Below, one piece after another: positions 1 to 8,148 of a DNA stretch of 64,000 bases. Under the pieces are notes generated by a model, which saw nothing but the letters and a program-made list of their open reading frames with translations, had not been told where the DNA came from and searched no databases. This DNA comes from G051903925 sp051903925 (lineage in GTDB: Bacteria > Pseudomonadota > Alphaproteobacteria > Zavarziniales > Zavarziniaceae): NCBI RefSeq assembly GCF_051903925.1, contig NZ_CP173678.1:620001-684000 (forward strand), given 5' to 3'. The position numbers were made by a program, and so were the translations under genes. Position 1 is the first letter of the stretch; the number at the start of each line of letters is the position of its first letter.

Positions 1-2
1 CC

Positions 3-116
3 CCGGTCGCCGGATCCATCGCGATCCGTTTGCCCGGTTCAAGGCCCATCCCCCAGCCCAGCGACCGCCTCCACCTCGCCTGGCACCCCACCGACGCCCT
101 CCTCCTGCCCGCCTGA
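3..116 (+). CDS. ABC transporter ATP-binding protein, C-terminal end only
   Basis: Frame 3 is open from the window edge and ends at TGA 114-116, giving 37 residues ending in HLAWHPTDALLLPA. An ending of the form 'W-x-P-x-DALLL-P' is typical of the TOBE-type C-terminal domain of PotA/UgpC-like importer ATPases (polyamine, sugar or iron uptake). The Walker motifs lie outside the window, so the substrate cannot be named. Its 3' end abuts the recombinase remnant on the other strand. The call rests on a short stretch and is moderately sure. Confidence 0.5.
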   Translation, partial: PVAGSIAIRLPGSRPIPQPSDRLHLAWHPTDALLLPA

Positions 117-121
117 GGTTG

Positions 122-337
122 GCTGCGCTTGGGCGGCGCCAAAGGCCCACAGGCCGCACGGCGATCTGGTGTCAGGGTGTCGCGCTGCCGCACCTGGGCG
201 CCGATCCGGTCGAGGGACGCCTGGACCCGGTCATGCCTGGCCTTCAGGTTCTGCATGCGGGCCGTCAGGTCGGCATTGAGCCCGATCCTGCCGTCCTCGA
301 TCATCGCTCTGCAGCCTGCGACCGCTGCTCGGGCGCC
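122..337 (-). pseudogene. decayed fragment of a serine recombinase C-terminal region
   Basis: On the minus strand the frame containing 304-302 (ATG) reads MIEDGRIGLNADLTARM followed by NLKARHDRVQASLDRI and QVRQRDTLTPDR. This resembles the coiled-coil tail of large serine recombinases (phage or transposon integrases), where 'IEDG...L...L...LK..RD.A.ASL.RI' precedes the C-terminus. No catalytic Ser domain or zinc ribbon is present. An in-frame TGA lies just upstream near 338-340, and the end of the family pattern (AAFxRLxREK) is degenerate and runs into the ABC transporter stop. It is best read as a remnant of a lost mobile element. An unrelated chance frame cannot be excluded. Confidence 0.4.
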
Positions 338-343
338 TGCGGG

Positions 344-562
344 TCAGGGGCGCATGAAGGAGAATTCGGCGTCGGGGTCGAGGTTCTCGGAGATGAATTG
401 GAGCTCCGACTGGATGTCGGGGATCTTCCGCTTCTCTTTCCAGATATCGAGCGCCGCGTTCAGCAGCGTGCGCCCCAGGACATCGTCGGGGATGCCTTGC
501 GCTGCGGCCTCGGCGCGCAGGGCCTCAACCGCCTTGGCCACCAGGGCCTTCTCACCAGCCAT
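344..562 (-). CDS. conserved small protein of unknown function (72 aa)
   Basis: The 72-residue protein starts MAGEKALVAKAVEAL and ends in the acidic tail ISENLDPDAEFSFMRP. The middle is predicted helical (VLGRTLLNAALDIW). It has no signal peptide or membrane segment. The ending resembles a family of short alphaproteobacterial hypothetical proteins, but no function is known to me. It lies 71 bases downstream of the molybdopterin subunit gene on the same strand and may be cotranscribed with it. Confidence 0.55.
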   Translation of the reverse strand: MAGEKALVAKAVEALRAEAAAQGIPDDVLGRTLLNAALDIWKEKRKIPDIQSELQFISENLDPDAEFSFMRP

Positions 563-633
563 TGTCGTCCATCGTTCAGGAGTTCCGTCCGGGCCGCACC
601 TTGGGGCCCGGACGGATCCCTGTCACTTCAGGA

Positions 634-2964
634 CTATTCCGCAGCGGCAGCGGGTCGCGCCTGCTGGATCGCCTGCCACACGCGCAGCGGGGTCAGCGGC
701 ATGTCGAGGTGCGTGATGCCCAGCGGCGACAGCGCATCGACCACCGCGTTGACCAGGGCGGGCGGCGCACCGATCGTCCCGGCCTCGCCCGCGCCCTTCA
801 CCCCGAAGGGGTTGGTGGTGCAGGGGCTGCCTTCCTCGTACGCCAGGTCGAACGACGGCACGTCGCTGGCGCGCGGCGGGCAATAGTCCATGAACGAGCC
901 GGTCAGCAGCTGGCCTGAGTCGTTGTCATAGACGACGTTCTCCAGGAAGGCCTGGCCCAGGCCCTGGACGATGCCGCCATGGACCTGGCCGGCCAGCAGC
1001 AGCGGGTTCACGACCTTGCCGAAATCGTCGACCACGCTGTATTTCACGATCTCGACCACGCCGGTGTCGCCGTCGACCTCAACCTCGCAGACATGCGCGC
1101 CGTTGGGGAAGGTGTGCAGCGGCTGGGTGTACATCGCCTCGGCATAGAGGCCGCCGTCGTTCGTCTTCTCGGCCGCGATCTTGGCGACGGCAAAGACGTC
1201 GATCGTGCGGTCGGTGCCGGCCACCTTGTAGGCGCCGTCGCCGTATTCGATGTCGGCGACCGCTGCCTCCAGCGCGTCGGCGGCGAATTCCTTGCCCTTG
1301 TCGACGGCGTTCTGGCCCGCGGTGATGACGGCGCCGCCGCCCAGGGTCAGCGAGCGCGAACCGCCGGTGCCACCACCATTGGGCAGGTGATCGCTATCGC
1401 CCATGCGGATCTCGATCTGCTCATAGGGCAGGCCCAGCTTGTCGGACAGCATCTGGGCAAAGGCCGTCTCATGCCCCTGGCCGGTCGCCTGGGTGCCGAC
1501 ATAGGCGATCACCTTGCCGTCGGGCTGGATCCGCACGTCGGCATGCTCGTTCGGATCGGCACCCGTCTTCTCGATGTAATAGCCGATGCCCAGGCCGCGA
1601 TAGCGACCCTTGGCCCGCGCCGCCGCCTTGCGCGAGGCGAGCCCCGCCTCGTCCGCCAGCTTCAGCGCGCCGTCCAGGTTGCGGTGGAAATCGCCCGAGT
1701 CATAGACCAGACCCAGCGGATGGGCATAGGGCATGGCCCCGGTCGGGATGAAGTTGATGCGGCGCAGGTCGGCCGGGCTGATCCCCAACTCACCCGCAGC
1801 GGCGTCGAGCGCGCGCTCGATCACGTAGCACGCTTCCGGCCGGCCGGCCCCGCGATAGGCGTCGGTCGGCGTCGTGTTCGAGTAGACGCACTTGATGTTG
1901 AGGTAGATCGACGGAATGCCATAGACGCCGCCATAGACCTGGGCGCCCGCCATCGTCGGGATGAACGGCGCATAGATCGAGAGATAGGCGCCCATGGCGG
2001 CGATCGTCTCGACCTTGAAGGCGGTGATCTTCTTGTCCTTGTCGAAGGCAAGCGTCGCGATCGTGACGTGGTCGCGGCCATGCAGGTCGGTGACGAAGCC
2101 GTCCTGCCGCTCGCCCATCCACTTCACCGGCTTGCCCAGTTCCTTGGCCAAGTGGGCGACCAGGGGATATTCCGGATAGGGGAACATCTTGGTGCCGAAG
2201 CCGCCACCCACGTCGTTCGTGGTGACGTGCAGCTTTTCCGGCGGGATCTGCAGCACGGCGGCCGAGAGGACGTTGCGCATGACGTGCACGCCCTGGCTGC
2301 ACACCGTCAGGTCGATGCGGTCGGCGCCGGCGTCATAGACAGCGCTGGCCACGCGCGGCTCCATCGGGCAGCAGATCGCGCGGTTGTTGACCAGCTTGAT
2401 GCGGCTGACATGGGCCGCCTCGGCAATCGCCTTTTCCACGCCGGCGCCGTCGCCGACCTCCCAATCCAGCGCGACGTTGCCCGGCACCTCGTCCCACACC
2501 GCGGGCGCGCCGGGGGCCACCGCCCCTTCGGTGTCGGTGACGGAGGGCAGCATGTCGTAGTCGATCTCGATCGCCTCGGCCGCGTCCTTGGCCTGGTTGA
2601 TCGTCTCGGCCACCACCACGGCGACGGTGTCGCCGACATGGCGCACGCGGTCGGTCACGACGATGGGCCGCATGGTCGGCACCATGGCAGAGCCGTCGCG
2701 GTGCGGCAGCATGGCGGCGCAGGGCAGCTTGCCCAGGCCGGCCGCCTCGACATCGGCACCGCCCCACACCAGGTGAACGCCCGGCATTGCCCGCGCGGCC
2801 GTCGCATCGAAGCGGGTGATCCTGGCCGCGGCATAGGGAGAGCGCACGAAATAGGCCTGCAACTGGCCCGGATGACTGACGTCGTCGGTATAGCGGCCCT
2901 TGCCGATGATCAGGCGGTCGTCTTCCTTGCGCGTGACCGACTGGCCGATCCCGAACTTCGCCAT
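634..2964 (-). CDS. xanthine dehydrogenase-family molybdopterin-binding subunit (CoxL-like)
   Basis: This 776-residue protein has the normal length of the large molybdenum subunit of the xanthine oxidase/CO dehydrogenase family. The start MAKFGIGQSVTRKEDDRLI is the usual N-terminus. The central GGGFGTKMF and the loop AYRGAGRPEA mark the Mo-cofactor domain; AYRGAGR is the form II (BMS-type) signature, whereas true CO dehydrogenase carries AYRCSFR. The C-terminal GVKGAGEAGT holds the catalytic Glu. The protein should hydroxylate a heteroaromatic or aldehyde substrate with partner FAD and 2Fe-2S subunits. Neither partner gene is next to it, which is unusual. The substrate cannot be assigned. Confidence 0.9.
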   Translation of the reverse strand: MAKFGIGQSVTRKEDDRLIIGKGRYTDDVSHPGQLQAYFVRSPYAAARITRFDATAARAMPGVHLVWGGADVEAAGLGKLPCAAMLPHRDGSAMVPTMRPIVVTDRVRHVGDTVAVVVAETINQAKDAAEAIEIDYDMLPSVTDTEGAVAPGAPAVWDEVPGNVALDWEVGDGAGVEKAIAEAAHVSRIKLVNNRAICCPMEPRVASAVYDAGADRIDLTVCSQGVHVMRNVLSAAVLQIPPEKLHVTTNDVGGGFGTKMFPYPEYPLVAHLAKELGKPVKWMGERQDGFVTDLHGRDHVTIATLAFDKDKKITAFKVETIAAMGAYLSIYAPFIPTMAGAQVYGGVYGIPSIYLNIKCVYSNTTPTDAYRGAGRPEACYVIERALDAAAGELGISPADLRRINFIPTGAMPYAHPLGLVYDSGDFHRNLDGALKLADEAGLASRKAAARAKGRYRGLGIGYYIEKTGADPNEHADVRIQPDGKVIAYVGTQATGQGHETAFAQMLSDKLGLPYEQIEIRMGDSDHLPNGGGTGGSRSLTLGGGAVITAGQNAVDKGKEFAADALEAAVADIEYGDGAYKVAGTDRTIDVFAVAKIAAEKTNDGGLYAEAMYTQPLHTFPNGAHVCEVEVDGDTGVVEIVKYSVVDDFGKVVNPLLLAGQVHGGIVQGLGQAFLENVVYDNDSGQLLTGSFMDYCPPRASDVPSFDLAYEEGSPCTTNPFGVKGAGEAGTIGAPPALVNAVVDALSPLGITHLDMPLTPLRVWQAIQQARPAAAAE

Positions 2965-3037
2965 GCCTCGCTCCCCTTATCTGTAGCGTGCAAGAGTAGC
3001 CACGCGCCCGTCATGGTCAACGGTCCAAACGGGCAGG

Positions 3038-4318
3038 TCACGCGCGTTGTATTTGTTTGGGAATAGCGCCCATCAAGACGACGGCGACTGCGCCCAGAAA
3101 TCCGCTGGCCTGCCACCAGGTCTGCCAGGCCCCGAAGCTGACCAGGAAGATCGCGCCGAACGCCGTCGCAGTCGCTGCCGCCGCAGCCCGCTGCGCGCGG
3201 TCCGGCAGCCGCGCCAGACGGCCCAGCAGCAGGCAGACTATGGCGGCGGCCAGCCCGGCGCCGACCGCCCCCAGTTCGAGCCAGACCTGGATCGCGCCAT
3301 TGTGGGTATGCAGCGGCAGGATCGGCGCCCCTGGCGGCCAGACCGTGCCATCGGGCAGGTAGAGCGTCACGCGGTCCTGGCCACCCGGAATGCGCCGCGC
3401 CTCGTCGAAGCCCCAGCCGGCAATCGGCTTCTCGGCGATGCGGTGGGCTGCGAACTCCCAGATCAGGACGCGGTGCTGCCACGAGATGTTGGGCAGGGCC
3501 AGCATCCCCTCATGTCCCAGGACCTGGGGATTGAGCAGCTTCAGGGGGATCATCGGCGCAGCCAGGATCAGGCCCGCGAAGAGCACGCGCAGGGCCAGGA
3601 ACGTCGCGCGCGGCCAGGCCCAGGCCAGCGGCCAGATCGCCAGGCCCGCAAGCCACCCCAGTGCTGCGGCCGCCATCGGCAGCAGGAGCATCGTCACCCC
3701 GACGGCAAGGCCCAGGGCCAGGGCCAGCCAGGGCCGGCCAAGGCGCCATGCGACCCCGCCCAGCAGGCCGAAACTGAGCAGGGCCAGGACCACGGTGCCG
3801 CGCCCGATCGAGTTGATGGTCGGCTCCGTCGTCCCGCGTACCGCCTGCAGCAGCGCCCCGCCGGTCGCCCACTCCGCCAGGAACAGCACGATCATCACGG
3901 CCGCGACCCCTGCCAGCAGGGACAGCAGGCGCGCCCGCGCCGGCCCCGGCAGGCCGGCCACGGCGGCGAGCCCGACCAGGCCCAACGCCCACATCACGAC
4001 CATCAGGGCCGCCTTCTGCACCCCCTCCGCCGGCTCGCCGGACCAGGTGCCGGCCGCGATCGCCCACGCGCCCAGCAGGCCAAGCGCCGCGCCAAAGGGA
4101 TTGGCGACCCACGACCAGGCCCGCGCCAGGGCGGCGCGATCGGCCGCCAGGACAAGCGCGCAGAGGACGGGGACCGTGCCGTTGCTGGCCCAGGGCGCCA
4201 CGACGGCCAGGCTCGCCAGGGCCAGCGCCAGGACCAGGACGGGGCGGCGGCCGGCGCCGCCGGGACTGATGGACAGTGTCACGCCCCAGCGTGTAGGCCA
4301 CGCCCGGGAAGCCGGCAA
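3038..4318 (-). CDS. O-antigen ligase family (Wzy_C) membrane protein
   Basis: The 426-residue protein is strongly hydrophobic with about ten transmembrane segments. It has a large periplasmic loop (roughly residues 270-340) containing SWQHRVLIWEFAAHRI, KPIAGWGFDEAR and LPLHTHNGAIQVWLELG. The R-x3-W...G.G...H.HN pattern is the signature of O-antigen ligases (WaaL) and related polymerases, which move undecaprenyl-linked glycans onto lipid A core or other acceptors. A GTG at 4282 (VTLSISPGG) is an alternative start giving a more typical N-terminus. No glycan cluster adjoins directly, but polysaccharide genes lie at 8-12 kb. The acceptor is unknown. Confidence 0.85.
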   Translation of the reverse strand: MPASRAWPTRWGVTLSISPGGAGRRPVLVLALALASLAVVAPWASNGTVPVLCALVLAADRAALARAWSWVANPFGAALGLLGAWAIAAGTWSGEPAEGVQKAALMVVMWALGLVGLAAVAGLPGPARARLLSLLAGVAAVMIVLFLAEWATGGALLQAVRGTTEPTINSIGRGTVVLALLSFGLLGGVAWRLGRPWLALALGLAVGVTMLLLPMAAAALGWLAGLAIWPLAWAWPRATFLALRVLFAGLILAAPMIPLKLLNPQVLGHEGMLALPNISWQHRVLIWEFAAHRIAEKPIAGWGFDEARRIPGGQDRVTLYLPDGTVWPPGAPILPLHTHNGAIQVWLELGAVGAGLAAAIVCLLLGRLARLPDRAQRAAAAATATAFGAIFLVSFGAWQTWWQASGFLGAVAVVLMGAIPKQIQRA

Positions 4319-4548
4319 TCCCTGTCTGGATCGGCCGGGCGCCTGGGGATCGCCGGGGGATCCGCCGGGCCGGCCCGCGCGTAGACTGGGCGACGGAGGG
4401 GAAGCGCTGTGACTTCATATGGTTGCCGGGTCGTGGCCAGGTGTTGATTGATGACAGGGCGCCTGGGCCGTGATGCACTGACACCATTCCGGGAAAGGAT
4501 GAACCCCTGACACTGGCACTGGCAAAGCCCGCTGGCCGGACCTGGACG

Positions 4549-7386
4549 GTGCCGCTGCACTGGGTGATCACCGTGGGCGTGGCGCTGGTCCTGTGCGCGC
4601 TGGGCGCCGTGATCGGCTGGCGCACCTATGCCGTGTCGCGCGATGCCATGGAGAACGCGATCGAGGAAACCTCGACCCGCATCGCCCAGTCGATCTTCAA
4701 GGACCTGAATGCGGTCATCGCGCCGGCCCGGTCGACGGTCGGCCTGTTGGCGCTGGACCCCCTGCCGGCTGCGGCAAACCTGGAGGCGCGTCTGGCCCGC
4801 GTGCCGTCGCTGCAGGCGATGCTGGTCGCAAACCCGCTGCTGGACGCGATCTATGTCGGCTATTCCAATGGCGACTTCATCCTGGCGCGCCCCCTGCGCA
4901 GCGACCGCGAGCGGACCCAGTTCCAGGCACCGGCGCGCACCTCGGCCGTGGTCCAGACCGTAATCCGGCCGGCCAGCGACCCGACCGGGGAGACGCTGCG
5001 CGGCACCTATACGTTCCTGGATGCCAGCGGCTCGGTCCTGGCGGTGCAGCCGGTTCCCGACTACACCTATGATCCGCGGATCCGCCCCTGGTTCGAAGCG
5101 GCGATGCAGGGCAACGGCATCGTCCGCACCGCGCCCTACATCTTCTATACGACGCGCTCGGTTGGGGTCACGCTGGCCCAGCGTGCCAACAACGGCACAT
5201 CCGTCGTCGGCGTCGACGTGACGCTGGGCGACCTGAACACCGCGATGAACGCGCTGCGCGAGACGCCAGGAACGATCCTGGCGCTGGTTGACGGCGACCG
5301 CCGCATCATGGCCAGGGCCGGCCCGCAATTCCCCGGCCTGCCGCCGCAGACCGCGTCGAGCACCGAGGTCGACCTGCTGCCCGCGACGGAGCCGGGGCCG
5401 CTGCAATCGGCACTCGACATGCCGGGCACGCACGAAGACCCGGCGGCCATCGTGCGGGGCCGCGTCGCGGTCAACGGCCGCACCTGGCAGGTGGCCCGCG
5501 CCCGCTTCCAGATCGACAGCGGCGCGCCGGTGTTCCTGCTGAGCGCCCTGCCCGAGGACGAACTGCTGACGACGACGCGGCGCCTGCTGCAGGATCAGCT
5601 GATCGCCATCCTGGCGGCGCTGGCGCTCGGCGTGCCGATGGCCTTCGTCTTCGCCAACGGCCTGGCGCGCCCTCTGCGCCGGCTGGCGCTGGAGGCGGAG
5701 GCGGTGCGCGCCTTCGACTTCTCGCCCCGTGCGCGGGGGAGCTCGAGCCGCGTGGCGGAGGTGTCGGAACTGGACCACGCCTCGAACCAGATGCGGGAGA
5801 CGATCGGTCATTTCCTGCAGATCAGCGTGACCCTGTCGTCGGAGCGGCAGCTTGACCCGCTGCTGGACAACATCCTGGCCTCGATGCTGGGCGCGGCGAA
5901 CGCGCGGGCCGGAGCGATCTACCTGGTCGACGACAACGGCCAGCGCCTGACCAAGGCCAAGGAACGCGGCGTCGGGGTCGCGGCCCTGACCCCGCCAAGC
6001 CTGCCCGTGGCCGCGGGCATCCACCACCCGGTGGCGGAAGCGGCGCTGGCCCGCGACCTGCGCCTGGGCGAGGCGGGCAGCGCGCTGCAGGAAGCGGCGG
6101 CGGCGCCGCTGCTGACGCGCGACGGCGAACTGGTGGGGGTCCTCATGGTCCGTTTCGACCGCCTGGGTCGCAACGGCAACGACCCTCGCCTGGCCTTCCT
6201 GTCCGAGATTTCGGGCGTTGCCGCCGTTGCCATCGAGACGCACAACCTGATCCGTGCGCAGCGCGACCTGATGCAGGCGATCATCGAGGTGATCGCTGGC
6301 GCCATCGACGCCAAGTCGCCCTATACCGGCGGGCATTGCCAGCGCGTACCGGTCATCGCGCAGTCCCTGGCCGAGGCGGCACACGCGGCGACGGAGGGGC
6401 CGCTGGCCGCGTTCCGTATGTCCGAGGACGATCGCGAGGCGCTCTATATCGCCTCCTGGCTGCACGATTGCGGCAAGGTGACCACGCCCGAGTTCATCGT
6501 CGACAAGGCGACCAAGCTGGAGACGGTGCACGACCGCATTCACGAGATCCGCATGCGCTTCGAACTGCTGAAGGCGCAGGCCGAGATCGACCATCTGCGC
6601 CGCGTCGCGTCGGGCGGGGACGCGGCCGACTCGCTGGCCGCGCGCGACCGCCTGCTGGCCACGCTGGACGAGGAATTCGCATTCGTCGCCGACTGCAACC
6701 TGGGGGGCGAGGCGATGGACAAGAGCCGCGTCGCCCGTCTGCGCGGCATCGCGGCGCGGACCTGGACGCGCACGCTGGACGACCGCCTCGGCATCTCGTG
6801 GGAGGAGGCCCAGCGCCATGTCGGCCCCGCCCCGGCGCTGCCGGTGGAGGAGCCCCTGCTGGCCGACCGACCCGAGCATCTGATCGCATGGAAGCCGGAG
6901 GAGGTGGTCCGCCCCGACAATCCCTGGGGCTTCACCCTCCTGAACCCGGCCAACAAGCGGAACCTGGGAGAGCTCTACAACCTGACGGTGGGGCGCGGCA
7001 CCCTGACGGCGGAAGACCGCTTCATCATCAACCAGCACATGATCCACACGATCGTGATGCTGAACCGCCTGCCGCTGCGGGGCCATCTGGCCGCGGTGCC
7101 GGAGATCGCGGGCGGCCATCACGAGCGGATGGACGGACTGGGCTATCCCAAGAGCCTGAAGCGCGAGGACCTGAGCGTGCTGGCGCGCATCATGGCGATC
7201 GCCGACGTGTTCGAGGCGCTGACCGCGGCCGACCGTCCCTACAAGCGGCCCAACACGCTGGACCAGGCGCTGGAGATCATGGGCCGCATGGCCGAGACCG
7301 GGCACCTGGATGCCGACCTGTTCGCGCTGTTCGTCGCCTCCGGCACGGCGCGGCGCTATGTCGAGACGCGCCCGCCGATCCTGTAA
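4549..7386 (+). CDS. membrane HD-GYP protein with Cache, HAMP and GAF domains
   Basis: The protein is about 945 residues. It has an N-terminal transmembrane helix (WVITVGVALVLCALGAVIG), a periplasmic Cache-type sensor (about 35-335) and a second helix near 345-365. These are followed by HAMP, GAF (about 420-560) and an HD-GYP domain. The metal-binding HDCGK lies at 639-643 and HHERMDGLGYP near 858-867, so the HD and GYP signatures are intact. It should hydrolyse cyclic di-GMP in response to an extracytoplasmic ligand and to GAF input. The listed start is GTG 4549. An in-frame CTG at 4507, eight bases after GGAAAGGA, would add 14 residues, so the true start is uncertain. It is divergent from the O-antigen ligase gene. 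Confidence 0.9.
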   Translation: MPLHWVITVGVALVLCALGAVIGWRTYAVSRDAMENAIEETSTRIAQSIFKDLNAVIAPARSTVGLLALDPLPAAANLEARLARVPSLQAMLVANPLLDAIYVGYSNGDFILARPLRSDRERTQFQAPARTSAVVQTVIRPASDPTGETLRGTYTFLDASGSVLAVQPVPDYTYDPRIRPWFEAAMQGNGIVRTAPYIFYTTRSVGVTLAQRANNGTSVVGVDVTLGDLNTAMNALRETPGTILALVDGDRRIMARAGPQFPGLPPQTASSTEVDLLPATEPGPLQSALDMPGTHEDPAAIVRGRVAVNGRTWQVARARFQIDSGAPVFLLSALPEDELLTTTRRLLQDQLIAILAALALGVPMAFVFANGLARPLRRLALEAEAVRAFDFSPRARGSSSRVAEVSELDHASNQMRETIGHFLQISVTLSSERQLDPLLDNILASMLGAANARAGAIYLVDDNGQRLTKAKERGVGVAALTPPSLPVAAGIHHPVAEAALARDLRLGEAGSALQEAAAAPLLTRDGELVGVLMVRFDRLGRNGNDPRLAFLSEISGVAAVAIETHNLIRAQRDLMQAIIEVIAGAIDAKSPYTGGHCQRVPVIAQSLAEAAHAATEGPLAAFRMSEDDREALYIASWLHDCGKVTTPEFIVDKATKLETVHDRIHEIRMRFELLKAQAEIDHLRRVASGGDAADSLAARDRLLATLDEEFAFVADCNLGGEAMDKSRVARLRGIAARTWTRTLDDRLGISWEEAQRHVGPAPALPVEEPLLADRPEHLIAWKPEEVVRPDNPWGFTLLNPANKRNLGELYNLTVGRGTLTAEDRFIINQHMIHTIVMLNRLPLRGHLAAVPEIAGGHHERMDGLGYPKSLKREDLSVLARIMAIADVFEALTAADRPYKRPNTLDQALEIMGRMAETGHLDADLFALFVASGTARRYVETRPPIL

Positions 7387-7469
7387 TCCGGCCACACCAG
7401 GGCCACGATCCCGCCGCGATAGTGCCTTGTTTGATTGCGGCTGGGGGGCGATCCTGATATTCAGGATGA

Positions 7470-8144
7470 ATGCAGGGTCCGGTCCGAATTGCCCCATCCA
7501 TCCTCTCCGCCGACTTCGCCCGCCTGGGCGAGGAGGTCCGCGCGATGGAGGCCGCGGGCGCCGACTGGATCCATGTCGACGTGATGGACGGCCATTTCGT
7601 GCCCAACATCACGATCGGCCCGATGGTGGTCGCGGCACTGCGCCCGGTCACCACCCTGCCGCTGGACGTGCACCTGATGATCAGCCCGGTCGACCCGTTC
7701 ATCCAGGGCTTCGCCAATGCTGGCGCCGACATCCTGACCGTGCATCCCGAGGCAGGACCCCACCTGCACCGCACGATCCAGACGATCAAGGCGACGGGCA
7801 AGAAAGCCGGCGTCTCGCTCAACCCCGCTTCCTCACCCGCCTTGGTGGAGCAGGTCATCGGCGACATCGACCTGATCCTGGTGATGAGCGTCAATCCAGG
7901 CTTCGGCGGGCAGAGCTTCATCCGCAGCCAGCTGGACAAGATCCGTGCGCTGCGCGCCATGATCGACGCCAGCGGCCGCCCGATCGACCTGGAGGTGGAC
8001 GGCGGCGTGACGGCCGACACGGCGCCGGACGTCCTGGCCGCCGGTGCCGATGCCCTGGTCGCGGGAACGGCCTGCTTCACCGGGGGCCCCAGCGCCTATG
8101 CCGGCAATGTCCGGCGGCTCCGCGGCCTGGACCGGGCGGCCTGA
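7470..8144 (+). CDS. rpe: ribulose-phosphate 3-epimerase
   Basis: This 224-residue TIM-barrel enzyme interconverts ribulose 5-phosphate and xylulose 5-phosphate in the pentose phosphate and Calvin pathways. The family motifs are all visible: IAPSILSADFARLGEEV, HVDVMDGHFVPNIT with the metal-binding His and catalytic Asp, DVHLMI, VMSVNPGFGGQSF for phosphate binding, and LEVDGGV with the second catalytic Asp. The length is normal. The heparinase-like gene follows four bases after its stop, so the two are probably cotranscribed, as commonly seen in Rhodospirillales. Confidence 0.97.
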   Translation: MQGPVRIAPSILSADFARLGEEVRAMEAAGADWIHVDVMDGHFVPNITIGPMVVAALRPVTTLPLDVHLMISPVDPFIQGFANAGADILTVHPEAGPHLHRTIQTIKATGKKAGVSLNPASSPALVEQVIGDIDLILVMSVNPGFGGQSFIRSQLDKIRALRAMIDASGRPIDLEVDGGVTADTAPDVLAAGADALVAGTACFTGGPSAYAGNVRRLRGLDRAA

Positions 8145-8148
8145 TCCC

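Noticed and set aside
4279..7497. Minus-strand open frame of about 1072 codons
   Set aside because: It is antisense to the HD-GYP gene, whose motifs are intact. The product has no domain character.
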